Positions 44,301 to 56,486 are shown, counted from the first letter of the stretch. The stretch: DNA of 64,000 nt from Bolinopsis microptera (GCF_026151205.1 NC_087076.1:17595419-17659418); one strand, 5' to 3'. Made by a program: numbers and translations. The notes: a model not told the origin generated them from the sequence alone.

Positions 44301-47300
44301 GTGAGGATGGCTGAGGAGGATGACTGAGGAGGATGACTGAGAGGGAAGAGGAGGAGGACTCAGGAGGAGGACTCAGAAGGAAGAGGAGGAGGACTCAGGA
44401 GGAGGACTCAGGAGGAGGACTCAGGAGGAGGACTTAGGAGAAATGAGAAGGAGGACTGAGGAGAACTGAGGAGGAGGAGGAGGAGGACTGAATAGGAGGA
44501 GGAGAAGGAGGGGGACTGGGAGAGGACTGGGGAGGAGGACTGATGAGAAGGATGAGGAGGAGGACCCAGGAGGAGGAGGACTGAGGACCGAGGAGGAAGA
44601 GGAGGAGGATGAAGAGGAGGAGGAGGACCCAGGAGGAGGAGGACTGAGGACGAGGACTGAGGAGGACTGAGGAGGATGGCTGAGGAGGATGACTGAGAGG
44701 GAAGAGGAGGAGGAGGAGGACTGAGAAGGAGGAGTAGGAGGAGGACTGAATAGGAGGAGGAGGGGGACTGACGATGACTGAGAAGGAGGAGGACTGAGGA
44801 GTACTGAGGAGGATGGCTGAGGAGGATGGCTGGGGAGGATGGCTGAGGAGGATGACTGAGGAGGATGACTGAGAGGGAGGAGGAGGAAGACTCAGGAGGA
44901 GGACTCAGAAGGAAGAGGAGCAGGACTCAGGAGGAGGACTCAGGAGGAGGACTTAGGAGAAATGAGAAGGAGGACTGAGGAGAACTGAGGAGGAGGAGGA
45001 GGAGGACTGAATAGGAGGAGGAGATGGAGGGGGACTGGGAGAGGACTGGGGAGGAGGAGGACTGATGAGAAGGATGAGGAGGAGGACCCAGGAGGAGGAG
45101 GACTGAGGATTGAGGAGGAAGAGGAGGAGGATGAAGAGGAGGAGGAGGACCCAGGAGGAGGAGGACTGAGGAGGACTGAGGAGGATGGCTGAGGAGGATG
45201 ACTGAGAGGGAAGAGGAGGAGGAGGAGGAGGAGGACTGAGTAGGATGACTGAATAGGAGGAGGAGGAGGGGGACTGGGGGAGGACTGAGGAGGAGGATGG
45301 AGGACTGAAGAGAAGGATGAGGAGGAGGACTGAGGACTGAGGAGGAGGATGAAGAGGAGGAGGAGGACCCAGGAGGAGGACCCAGGAGGAGGAGGAGGAC
45401 CCAGGAGGACCCAGGAGGAGGACTCAGGAGGAGGAGGAGGACTGGGGAGGAGGAGGACTGTTGAGGACTGATGAGGAGGACTGAGGACGAGGAGGAGGAG
45501 TAGGAGGAGGACTGAGGAGGGGAGGAGGAAGAGGACTGAGGAAGATTAGGAAGACCCAGGGGGAGGAGGAGGAAGAGTAGGAGGAGGAAGCATCTAAATG
45601 TTATTTCCATTTTTGTCCGTTTTTGTCCATTTTTGTCCGTTTTTGTCCGCTCTATTTTTTGTCCGTTTTGAAAATATAGGGTACCGAACGGACAAAAAAC
45701 ATGATCCCCCCTATAACAGCAAAAATTGAACATTTTATTTAGCAATTTAGGTGTCCATTTATGTAGGAGGAGGACTGAGGAGGGGAGGAGGAAGAGGACT
45801 GGGGAGGATCAGGAAGACCCAGGAGGAGGAGGACGGAGGAGGACCGAGGAGGAGGAGGAGGACTGAGGAGACTGAGGAGAAGGACTGACGATGACTGAGA
45901 AGGAGGAGGACTGAGGAGTACTGAGGAGGATGACTGAGGAGGATGGCTGGGGAGGATGGCTGAGGAGGATGACTGAGGAGGATGACTGAGAGGGAGGAGG
46001 AGGAGGACTCAGGAGGAGGACTCAGAAGGAAGAGGAGGAGGACTCAGGAGGAGGACTCAGGAGGAGGACTTAGGAGAAATGAGAAGGAGAACTGAGGAGG
46101 ATGAGGAGGAGGACTGAATAGGAGGAGGAAAAGGAGGGGGACTGGGAGAGGACTGGGGAGGAGGACTGATGAGAAGGATGAGGAGGAGGACCCAGGAGGA
46201 GGAGGACTGAGGATCGAGGAGGAAGAGGAGGAGGATGAAGAGGAGGAGGAGGACTTAGGAGAAATGAGAAGGAGAACTGAGGAGGATGAGGAGGAGGACT
46301 GAATAGGAGGAGGAAAAGGAGGGGGACTGGGAGAGGACTGGGGAGGAGGACTGATGAGAAGGATGAGGAGGAGGACCCAGGAGGAGGAGGACTGAGGACC
46401 GAGGAGGAAGAGGAGGAGGATGAAGAGGAGGAGGAGGACCCAGGAGGAGGAGGACTGAGGACGAGGACTGAGGAGGACTGTAGAGGATGGCTGAGGAGGA
46501 TGACTGAGAGGGAAGAGGAGGAGGAGGAGGAGGAGGACTGAGGAGGACTGAGAAGGAGGAGTAGGAGGAGGAGGACTGAATAGGAGGAGGAGGAGGACTG
46601 AATAGGAGGAGGAGGGGGACTGACGATGACTGAGAAGGAGGAGGACTGAGGAGTACTGAGGAGGATGGCTGAGGAGGATGGCTGGGGAGGATGGCTGAGG
46701 AGGATGACTGAGGAGGATGACTGAGAGGGAGGAGGAGGAAGACTCAGGAGGAGGACTCAGAAGGAAGAGGAGGAGGACTCAGGAGGAGGACTCAGGAGGA
46801 GGACTTAGGAGAAATGAGAAGGAGATCTGAGGAGAACTGAGGAGGAGGAGGAGGAGGACTGAATAGGAGGAGGAGAAGGAGGGGGACTGGGAGAGGACTG
46901 GGGAGGAGGAGGACTGATGAGAAGGATGAGGAGGAGGACCCAGGAGGAGGAGGACTGAGGACCGAGGAGGAAGAGGAGGAGGAGGACCCAGGAGGAGGAG
47001 GACTGAGGAGGAGGAGGACTGAGGAGGAGGAGGACTGAGGAGGAGGACTGAGGAGGAGGACTGAGGAGGATGGCTGAGGAGGATGACTGAGAGGGAAGAG
47101 GAGGAGGAGGAGGAGGAGGACTGAGGAGGACTGAGAAGGAGGAGTAGGAGGACTGAATAGGAGGAGGAGGAGGGGGACTGGGGGAGGACTGAGGAGGAGG
47201 ATGGAGGACTGAAGAGAAGGATGAGGAGGAGGACTGAGGACTGAGGAGGAGGAGGAGGAGGATGAAGAGGAGGAGGAGGACCCAGGAGGAGGACCCAGGA

Positions 47301-47845
47301 GGAGGAGGAAGACCCAGGAGGACCCAGGAGGAGGACTCAGGAGGAGGAGGAGGACTGGGGAGGAGGAGGACTGTTGAGGACTGATGAGGAGGACTGAGGA
47401 CGAGGAGGAGGAGTAGGAGGAGGACTGAGGAGGGGAGGAGGAAGAGGACTGAGGAAGATTAGGAAGACCCAGGGGGAGGAGGAGGAAGAGTAGGAGGAGG
47501 AAGCATCTAAATGTTATTTCCATTTTTGTCCGTTTTTGTTCATTTTTGTCCGCTCTATTTTTTGTCCGTTTTGAAAATATATGGTACCGAACGGACAAAA
47601 AACATGATCCCCCCTATAACAGCAAAAATTGAACATTTTATTTAGCAATTTAGGTGTCCATTTATGTCCGCCTATGTCCGCCTATGTCCGTCTATGTCCG
47701 CCTATGTCCGCCTATGTCCGTCTATGTCCGCCTATGTCCGCCTATGTCCGTCTATGTCCGCCTATGTCCGCCTATGTCCGCCTATGTCCTGTCCTTTTTG
47801 GATTCTATGAGACAAGCGGACATAGACGGACGTGACACCCCCCCC
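41392..47845. mobile_element. G-run TIR transposon, copy 3 (internally amplified)
   Basis: The left end is 8 G then TGTCATGTCCGTCTATGTCC; the right end is GACGTGACACCCCCCCC. The target duplication is TATGAT (41386-41391 and 47846-47851). At 6.45 kb it is three times longer than copy 2 because the inside is repeated. 41400-43020 and 43322-44942 are near-identical at a 1,922-bp step. Their junction (about 43250-43400) fuses a right-end decamer array to a left-end array through the shared CCTTTTTGGATTCTATGAGA block, without terminal G or C runs. A third, partial unit begins at 45764, where the right-end sequence stops abruptly in TTATGTAGGAGG. No coding capacity. Confidence 0.85.
41640..47510. 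repeat. GGA-rich polypurine minisatellite of copy 3
   Basis: Three blocks (about 41640-43100, 43565-45595 and 45764-47510) are built of GGAGGA, GACTGAGGA, GACCCAGGA and GATGGCTGAGGA units, each followed by a T/C-rich segment containing ATTTTTGTCCGTTTTTGTCC. Purine content on the plus strand is extreme throughout. Minus-strand Ser/Pro/Leu open frames of up to about 270 codons result from the repeat and are not called as genes. Confidence 0.9.
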
Positions 47846-47851
47846 TATGAT

Positions 47852-50760
47852 GATATTAACTTAATTTATTATTATTATTATTATTTTTTTTTTTTACATA
47901 CTCCTTCTTAGTGTGGTGACTTGGGGTCCATAAATATAACAATACAAGCTGATAAACCAAAAAGAACAACTGGGGTAGGTAGGTAGCCCTGGTGGGTGCG
48001 TAAACTTTACGGTCTGCTCTCTCCAAGATCAGCCTGCTTCTCCATTTTACCGTGAAGCCTAATTTCTAGTTTTTATAAAATATACAATGCAAGTGCAGGT
48101 TTACTAATCTTAATCTACTTAACAACTCAATAGCCCAAGTCACCATACCGTAGTATATTCCATGGTAATAGAAGAGCTTTAAAGTTTTTCAAATTGTTGC
48201 TATAATTGATTTAAATAAAAATTTGTTGTTTTCTTGAAAATTTGTTGTTTTCTTGCATCAAGATCCTGTTCGTTGACAAGACCAAAGTACTTGATAATGT
48301 ATAGAAAGCTCACTTACACCAATATCGACGGAGACATACTTAACCGGTGGGTTGACAAAGGAGATTTTAAAATAGATTGATTGAAATTCTTAGACTAAGC
48401 GATAATGTGATTTGAACTTTCTGCTTAAGAGACGGACATTCTAACCACTCAGCCACCTGGCCGTAAGTGATGATAAAAGGCGAGAACAAAGGGCAGTGAA
48501 AGATGCTGTAGAGGCTAGACTCACATCAGGTTGTGATAAATTATAATTTCCGACCGGTTGCATATTCCAGCCACTGGGTGGTATTAGGACTTAATCGGTA
48601 GAAGTGTTTTGTTACATCGATAATTTCATTGGTAATTGAGGAGGTGCCCTACCAGTAGATCTTCGATCGTGTTGTGATCCTCTTACGTACACGTAAACTG
48701 GGGCCTGATATGTCATAAGTAAACAATATTGATTCGGGTGATGAAGAACTAAAGAGACAAACAACTCGTAATCCAAAATGAAGGTGTAGTGAATGGTATC
48801 TTCAAAAGATACAAAACCTTTTGCTCATCTTCATTTACCATCAATCACGGATTTCGCAATTATTCAGCTGAGTCGTTCGGAGGTGATAGCATAGTACAAA
48901 ACATCATAGCTTGTAAGGTGAAACAGTTGAACGACTATGCATACTATACCGGGGTGTCTAACAATATTTAGTAGCGCTCGATTCTAAAATAATGTTTCGG
49001 AGTGCGCAGCATTCTGAAAAATTAATTTGAAAATGAAAGGTTATCTTTTTAGAATTGTTTTTATACTTTTAAAAACAACTCAATTGTTTATAACTTGTGT
49101 AATAGAGTTGACAAATCATTTTTTCAAGTTTTGATAAATATTTCAATACAAAAGAGAAAAGTGGTTTTAAAATACAAGTAAAATAATTTGTTTGCCCTTG
49201 ATTCACGATGTCAATCATTCGTAGCTCGGCCCAGTAAGGCCCAGTGGTGCATTTCGCCGATCTACCGAAGTGTGGTTGCGAGAATAGTTATTTTATGCGT
49301 GGTGCGGTCCGTGGCTCAGTATTATATAGGTTTATAAGCTTGAACCTACCAGGACGCGCGCCGAATTTGGAATTGGACTCGTCGACGGGGTAATCGACGA
49401 TGTCAATTCATGGCAGCTCGGCGCGGCACAGTAGCGCATCTCGCCGATCTAACCAGAGAAGCCTCATTGAAGGCTGTGATCAGAAGCCTCATTGAGTGCG
49501 CGGCGCTGCACAGTAACGCATCGCGCTACAAGTCGACGGTCCAATATTTGGAACAAATATTTTACGAGTATCACCCGTTATATTAAGGCTCAGTAGTGCA
49601 TCGCGCTGCGCCGCTGCAAGAGTTAGGGTTTCAGCATAGTAAAAAACAAAATTTTTATTTACCACAAAACAATCAATACATATTTAATATTATTATACAT
49701 TTACAAATAAATCTAAATTTGAATTCAGCTATATATACAATACACAGCCCGCCGCGCAGACAGCCACAGGAAAGAAAATTTTTTTTAGGAAAGAAAAAAT
49801 TTTTATTTACCACAAAACAATCAATACATAATGTTATATTCACAAATAAATTAAAATTTCAATTTCAAACACATATACAGTACGCCGCGCACACAGCCAC
49901 AATTTTCAATTGTTCAGAAATTCGTAGGTCAGCTGTAGGCGCCGCGCACAGGATCTATTTAATTGTTATCTTACAATTACATGTCGCATTTTTTTAATTA
50001 CTAGAGCCAAAATTTCAGAAGCAAAATAATTTAAAACATATTTCTGTCGTTCTCGCAGTACAGGCCGTGAGCACTGCGATCTAATTAATAGATCGAAAAA
50101 TAATAATGGAGAAATTCCAAAAACCGCGCGCTCGTTATTTGTGATTAAATTGAGTGCTATTATATGCGCGCCTCTGTGAACAGCAGTACCGCTCAAGCAT
50201 GAAGTACTAAGCGGTACGCAGTTCTGCGTGAGGCGTAGACATTTGTAGCACACGTTTCATTCAACTAATCAATTATGTGACATGTAATTATATTAAAGCA
50301 AAAAGAATATTAATTTTAGTAATAATTGACGTAAACATATGTGTTTAAATAACATTTATAATCTAGCGAGTTGCCAATAATATAATACTATTTGTTTGTA
50401 TTATTGATTATATATGTTTACACTAGCCTATATTATGATGGAGATATACATTATATAATTGCTCCAATATTCAACACTGCTAAACAACAAATACCTACTC
50501 GCCCACCGATGAAGCAGTCGCCAAAACAAAGCTCAAAGTTAATATACCTTCGTACTTCGTTTTGGAAACTGTAGAATGCCAGTAAATAATTAGTGTTTCA
50601 ATCGTGTATTCGATGGGCAAGCACTCGCCACTCGAGGCCGAGACAAACGGCACCGGCTCCGCCCCGCAACCATGAAGTAGTGTAAGCAGTAAGGCGGGGC
50701 GGTGGTGTGCGCCGTTTATACGGCCCACAGCACGAGACATTTTGAGCTCCAAGACTTAAG
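47852..50760. other. Repeat-rich intergenic stretch
   Basis: No protein gene supported. 47860-47895 is a TTA/T-rich low-complexity run. 48390-48463 contains a tRNA-like sequence. 49200-49610 holds GC-rich repeats related to those at 8.5-10.3 kb, including AACCTACCAGGACGCGCG and TTTACGAGTATCACCCGTTA. Between 49650 and 49870 a short segment (TTTTTATTTACCACAAAACA) occurs twice, each followed by an AT-rich stretch and CAGCCACA. Confidence 0.5.
48392..48462 (-). ncRNA. tRNA-like sequence with Pol III A and B boxes (SINE head or tRNA relic)
   Basis: On the minus strand the sequence starts GGCCAGGTGGCTGAGTGGTT. It contains a perfect A box (TGGCTGAGTGG) and, about 40 nt on, a B-box-like AGTTCAAATCA. 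A CTTAAGC loop would place a TAA anticodon (Leu). The acceptor and anticodon stems do not pair and the long variable arm of tRNA-Leu is missing, so it is not a functional tRNA. A tRNA-derived SINE head or a decayed tRNA gene are the two readings. Confidence 0.5.
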
Positions 50761-50762
50761 AC

Positions 50763-50770
50763 TATAAAAG
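50763..50770 (+). promoter_or_regulatory. Candidate TATA box
   Basis: TATAAAAG lies 137 bp before the ATG of the two-exon gene at 50907 and directly follows a GC-rich patch (50600-50730). Position and sequence suit a core promoter, but no transcript data support it. Confidence 0.4.
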
Positions 50771-50906
50771 TCCCGAGTTAAACGTAGCGACTTACCATCG
50801 TCAGCCGTCAAAAATTTAGAATTTGTATGTTATAAACTCTACATCTGATATCAGTATAACATGTAATTTAGTTTGTTATTGGCTAAATTTTTAACTCGAT
50901 TAAGCG

Positions 50907-52084
50907 ATGCAGACGGATGAACTAGGCTCCTCCTCCGTCAAAAACACAATGAGAGGGGATTGTGGAAGGACACGAACACTATTCGTTAACTCGTACCCCG
51001 GGTACCCCCTAGAACTATATGTCCCATCAGAGAGAGCCCATCACCCGTCAGATCGAAAACAGTGTTTTAATTTTGATATATGCTGTACCAATTACAATAA
51101 ATGGTAAGTCAAGGCTGACGTTGGTAGCAAATAATAAATAATATGCTATTTTGCTAGGGATTGTGCATGTTAGGGTTAGGGTTGGGATAAAATTAGAGAA
51201 ACAAATTTTTTAGGAAAACAAATCTAAATTTTTGTATTTATTAATAACAAGACAATATTGAAGATTTAGATTTAAATATTGAGCCCTTTGGCTAGAGAAT
51301 ACTTTCTTGAATATTTTCGATAGTTTTTAATATTGGTAATATCAATGAATTGTAATTGATTGATATGTAATATTTAGGCCCGTGGCCAGTTTTCACACAT
51401 TTATTAATAACAATGAAAACATAACATATCATAAAAATAAAGCCGTGCGTTGGTTTACTGCCTCAGTAAGGTGAATAATTTAAGCTTGAAGGTACCCCGC
51501 GCATTTGCAGAACCTCATGCGGCGATCACATGATCATGAGGACCTGTAAGCGCCAAATTTAATTTAAAGTTTCTAGAAATCATACATCACTACGAGTGAT
51601 GCTTTTTAAAAATTGTTTAATAGGAGTGCAGATTGTTAGGTATTTCATTCATTCATACTTAGTCAATTTAAAGCTGTACATTTAGAACTCACTATTGTTT
51701 AAACTATGAAAGCAGAACGTAGATAATGCACAATATACCGACGACAATACCAAAGACCCGAGTGCTGCATTGACTTTTCCGGGTCCGTTTTTACCGAAGG
51801 CTTATCCACCAGTTACTCATGCAGCATGTATAGTCTGATAATATTTATTTGTTTTATTCTATAGCGATTGTAACTCACCGCCCCAACTTGCGTTGAGTTT
51901 TGCCGTTGAGAGCATGAGTAATATGAAAGGCAGATTGGGGAGACATCAAATGAATATTTTAAAATGTATATTGAACGATTTGGATAAAAGAAATATTGTG
52001 ATGAATAGTTTGACCGATTTAACAGAGCTACGACTGACTGCCCTGAACAGAAATCTTTGGCGCCAATTGTATAATTTTCAATAA
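50907..52084 (+). CDS. Unrecognised two-exon gene, 138 residues
   Basis: Exon 1 (50907-51103) opens at an ATG and encodes MQTDELGSSSVKNTMRG to CFNFDICCTNYNK, ending at a strong donor TG|GTAAGT. Exon 2 (51865-52084) follows TTCTATAG and continues in phase with CDCNSPPQLALSF, then RLGRHQMNILKCILNDLDKR, ending RQLYNFQ and a stop. The joined protein has 138 residues, no signal peptide and no membrane segment. It has a Cys cluster across the junction (CFNFDICC...C-DC) and a helical, Leu-rich C-terminal half. I do not recognise the family. Support comes from the start, matched splice phases and an upstream TATA-like box; conservation is unknown. Confidence 0.5.
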
Positions 52085-53373
52085 ATAGTGTTTTCAGTAT
52101 TGGTGCCCTGATAGTTTAGATACTTAGTAATGTTCTTCTGCGTAGACTTATCAGACATTTAGGATGTTTTCTTTAACTACTTTGGGTTTGTTTTAAAGTT
52201 CGATAATAATAATACAAAACTAACTGGGGAAAGTTTTTTAATACATTCAGAACTTTTTTTCAGAGCTTAACCACAAGTGGTTCCATGATTTCTATCGCAC
52301 TGCACTGTGCATGGATGGAAGGCGACCATGTAGTTAAGGGTAATGCTTCTGTCGCTTACATCTGTGATCGATCTGTCCAATGGGGACCAGAAAGCTTTGA
52401 AGGGGAATGTGGACAGTACAGCCAGATGGATGCTCTTTTATGGATGCTATTTTTAAAGGAGCACTAGTTTGTAGCTTTCTTTGAGAAATTAAGACAGGTC
52501 ATTCACGATTGTTTCCCATTAGCGTTTGTACAGCTCTTTCTTAAAGTGCTTATTCATCCAATTACACATTTTTATAAAATAACTCATTGTTTTACATAAC
52601 TGTTCATGTTGGTAGATATCATAAAATTGAATTATGAAATTATCGACTTTTTGGTTTCTCATGAACAACTTGTCAGAGCATCCCTTATTGAAAAAGTATT
52701 TCTTAATTGCTGCGACAGCACAGAGGGCTTTGAACAGAAGTCTCAAGTGGTCTAAATCTCAATACGTCTTACAAGAAACTGAATGAATTTGTAACCTTTT
52801 GTCGAGTCAAATGTGGGGTGACTGGAGAGTTTTTCATATCACATGATGATGGTCCTTGCATTATTTAAGTTTTCTTAGACAGCAGAATGTTGTGGAAAAG
52901 TGACTCATCATATAATCTATCGGGTTTTATCTATTGAATTGCAAAATAACCATTTGCTGTGATTAAGGCTACTGGAGCCATTTCCTGAGACAAGAAAATG
53001 TACATTGTGATCAAACAGTAAACATCTAGATCTTTGATTTCTAAAGTATGTTGCAGCTTTTTGAACGAACTCATCTCCTTGTACTTACTGATTTAAATCT
53101 ACTGGACTGAAACATGTTTGGTAATTTTAAGTAATTTTAATTGGCAAGTTTTGAAAATTAAGAATTGATTTGAAAATAAACAATTATTGGGAAGTTCCAT
53201 TCTGTTCATTAAATAAGTTCAAATCATTGTCAGTTGCTGCAAGAAATTGATCTACAAATTGCCCTAGAATAACACAGTTTGACTTCTGTGTGATTGCTTG
53301 GTAAAATTGTCATAATTTCTATTAATCGTTGACTTCAAAACTACACAGAACTAACCAAATATTTTCAGCTATC
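52085..53373. other. Region between the 138-residue gene and IFT88
   Basis: No gene supported. The last bases (ATATTTTCAG, ending at 53368) form a splice acceptor just before the IFT88 start, so part of this stretch is probably a 5' UTR intron or a trans-splice region. An open frame of 60 codons at 52285-52467 has no splice or start context to recommend it. Confidence 0.4.
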
Positions 53374-55811
53374 ATGGACCAAGACATTTACTCCGGCTTT
53401 GATGAAGTCAAAGACTTGTCAGTGTTACAAAATGAAGACGTCTTTCAAGAAGCTGTCACAACAAGTTATGGTCAAAGAAGAGGGCCATTGGTCGTTCCTC
53501 AATCTCGTGGAGGTGCTGGATTTGGCACAAAAACTGCTAGTAAACCGCCACCCACAGCTATTAGAGGAGTGTTAGGGTCAAGAAGGGGGACTGCAACAGC
53601 AGGAGGGGAAGGCGCTGGTGGAAGGCCAATCACAGCCATTACTGCTGCAGGATTTTCTACTGGAGCAGCTAATCGCAAACCAGGAGCTGTTGACTTCCGC
53701 GGATCTGCTGCTGAAGCCAAGTTGGAAGAAACTCCAGAGGCAGCTATCAAGAAGATGGAGAAAGAAATAATGGATTTGATTGATGAGAGTTCTTTTTCTC
53801 TGGAAAACAGGCAACATAAAGTAGCCCTTGAAAAGGCCAACAAGGCTGTAACCAAGGAGAAAATATTACAGCGACATCGTGATCTGCAAGGATTTTCTGA
53901 ACAAACATACTTGGACTTAACTTACTCTGTTTATTTCAATTCAGGTAATGTTTTTGAGGCATGTGAAATGTACCAAGAAGCCCAAACAGCATACATGGCT
54001 ATCATAAAAAACAAAGCTTTCAGTAATGCTGGTCGTTTTAGAGTTAATCTTGGGAACATTTTGCTCAAGCAGGGAAAGCATGTAGAAGCAATCAGAATGT
54101 ATCGCCGAGCTCTGGACCAAATTCCTGAAACACACACCCACATGAGGATCAAGATACTAAAAAACATTGGAGTCACTTTCATCAAAATGAGCCCACCACA
54201 ATATTCAGATGCCATTGTGTCATTTGAACACATCATGAAAACGAAGCCTGACTTTAGAACTGCTTTCAATTTGACTCTCTGCTACTATGCTATTGGTGAT
54301 CAGGACAAGATGAAGAAAGCTTTTCACAGGCTACTAACAGTGCCAATTGAAGGAATTGAAGATGACGATCGGTATTTGCAGTATGGAGATGACCCTCATT
54401 CGTCATTAGTACTTGAAGCAATTAAAGATGACGAGCTTAGAAAAATCGAAAGAAATAAGAAAAGGTTAGCTGAAAAATCAATAATTCAAGCAGCAAAACT
54501 TATTGCTCCTGTTATTGAAAGTACTGAGGCTCTTGGTTTTGACTGGTGTGTGGATTGTGTAAGAGAATCTCAGCACAATGAACTGGCCAGCGAGCTGGAA
54601 ATCAACAAGGCCATCATGTTTCTCAAGCAAAAGGATTTCCAGAAAGCCGTCGAAGCCCTCAAAGTATTTGAAAAGAAGAACTCTAAAATTGCATCTACTG
54701 CTGCCAACAATCTATCGTTCTTGTATTTCTTGAAAGGTGAATCAAACGAAGCTGAAAAGTATGCTGACCAAGCAATTGAAAGTGATAGATATAATCAGTG
54801 TGCACTTGTAAATCGTGGCAACATTCATTTTAAGGCTGGTGAACTGGAAAAAGCCCGGGATTATTATCAAGAATCTCTTGCCATCGAGTCGGGTTGTGCT
54901 GAAGCACTGTATAACTTAGGGCTAACCTTCAAAACGATGGGTAATCTTGACAATGCACTGGAATGCTTTGAAAAGTTACACACAATACTGAACAACTGTC
55001 CTGAGGTAATATATCAGATAGCGGCCCTGTATGACATGAAACAAGATATCCAGCAGTCTGTTGATTGGTTCATGCATCTCATAACAATTGTTCCCACAGA
55101 CCCTGGTATTCTTTCACAGATTGGAGCGATATACGACCAAGATAGCGATCGATCTCAAGCCTTCCAGTACTTCCTGGAATCTCATAAATACTTTCCTTCT
55201 GATATCTCAACAATCTCTTGGCTTGGTGCTTTTTACATTGATGGGCAGTTCCATGAGAAAGCGATCCAATACTTCGAAAGAGCCTCACTAATCGAACCTC
55301 AAGAAGTAAAGTGGCAGTTGATGATAGCTAGTTGTTACAGAAGAAGCGGTAATTATCAGCAGTCCCTTGCTACCTACAAGAAGATCACATGAGATTCCCA
55401 GATAATGTCGAATGTCTCAAGTTTTTGGTAAGGATCTGCACGGATCTAGGACTCAAAGAACTTCAGGAATATTCAAACAAGCTAAAGAAAGCAGAGAAAT
55501 CAAAGGAGCTTCGAGAACAGCGGAGGGAAAATTCAGGTCGAAAAAGTGGTCGTAACCGTGGAAGTGGGGGGAGTGAGAGGTCGAATTCGGGACAGAGACA
55601 ACCGTCAGGACGCCAGAACTCAGGGAGAAAGCAGGATCAGGAGATTGCAATCAGAGACACAAATAGTGGGCGCAAGAAACCTGTTGACGCGACTTACTCT
55701 GATCCGATAGGAGATCTTCCACCACGACCTCGAACTGCCGCAAGGAGCAGAGTTGTGGAGGATGATGACTTTGGAGATGAGGAGCTGGGTGATGATTTGC
55801 TTCCTGAGTAA
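53374..55811 (+). CDS. IFT88: IFT88 intraflagellar transport TPR protein (one frameshift)
   Basis: IFT88 is a core IFT-B protein needed to build cilia. The ATG at 53374 (MDQDIYSGFDEV) matches the family N-terminus and follows an acceptor by 5 nt. The coding sequence then runs without introns. Landmarks are RPITAITAAGF, LDLTYSVYFNSGN, KNKAFSNAGRFRVNLGNI, MRIKILKNIGVTFIKM, FNLTLCYYAIGDQDKMKKAF, KLIAPVIE, CALVNRGNIHFKAG and SQAFQYFLESHKYFP; TPR repeats cover most of residues 190-670. Near 55385 one base is missing. The frame ends as YKKIT and resumes from 55389 as RFPDNVECLKFLVRICTDLG, followed by a Ser/Arg/Gly-rich tail and the conserved terminus DEELGDDLLPE. Overall length is about 813 residues, matching the family (about 824-833). 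An AATAAA lies at 56060. The lack of introns is odd for this gene. Confidence 0.93.
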
Positions 55812-56486
55812 TTTTAGACATTGTGTTTTGAACTATATCACGAGCGGAACTGTTATATTTGAATATAATATGTGGTTTAGATCTTTAAACGTTTTCTCTG
55901 AGTTATTCTGAAGTGAATACAGTGCCTTGCTGCGATGTAATTGACATGCCAATGTCTTTGTTTCAATTCCAAAAAAAATGTCCACATATCATGTATATAA
56001 TACTTTTTACATTTTCTCTGGATGTATGCTTGTGTTTCTGATACACAGTTTATATACAAAATAAAGCAGGCAGGGACTTTCATTAATACTTAAAACCAGC
56101 CGTATTTAATGTTCATAATATTGTTTTTCATGCATATTATGGTATCAAAATGTGTTATTATGATTATTGTAGATAAACGAATTTTGCTGCGCAAACCTAG
56201 ATTTGATTGTGTTGTGTATAACTTTGTTCTTGTTGATCTATAAATATGAAATGTACATAAATGTTCGATTTACTGGATTTATCAACTATCAAATTATTTT
56301 CTGATTAAATAACCTACTTAATTTGAAGTGACAGAAATAAAATCGATGAAATTCACTTGGATCGCAGAAAAATAGTTTCACATTATATACGTGACTATTA
56401 AAAGAAACATACATTAAAAAGATATCGACAGATTAATGGTAATTCTTAATAACAATCATGTTTTAATTGCGTGTTTCATAGGCGGC
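55812..56486. other. IFT88 3' region and EML upstream region
   Basis: AT-rich, no gene. AATAAA at 56060-56065 is a candidate poly(A) signal for IFT88. The acceptor GTTTCATAG ends at 56481, 5 nt before the EML start codon. Confidence 0.5.

Noticed and set aside
44927-47598. Minus-strand Ser/Pro/Leu proteins of up to about 270 residues
   Set aside because: Translation of GGA minisatellite; no start context, domain or non-repeat portion.
48392-48462. Functional tRNA-Leu gene
   Set aside because: Promoter boxes fit, but the stems do not pair and the variable arm is missing.
52285-52467. 60-codon plus-strand open frame upstream of IFT88
   Set aside because: No supporting splice sites or recognisable motif; could be part of a UTR intron.
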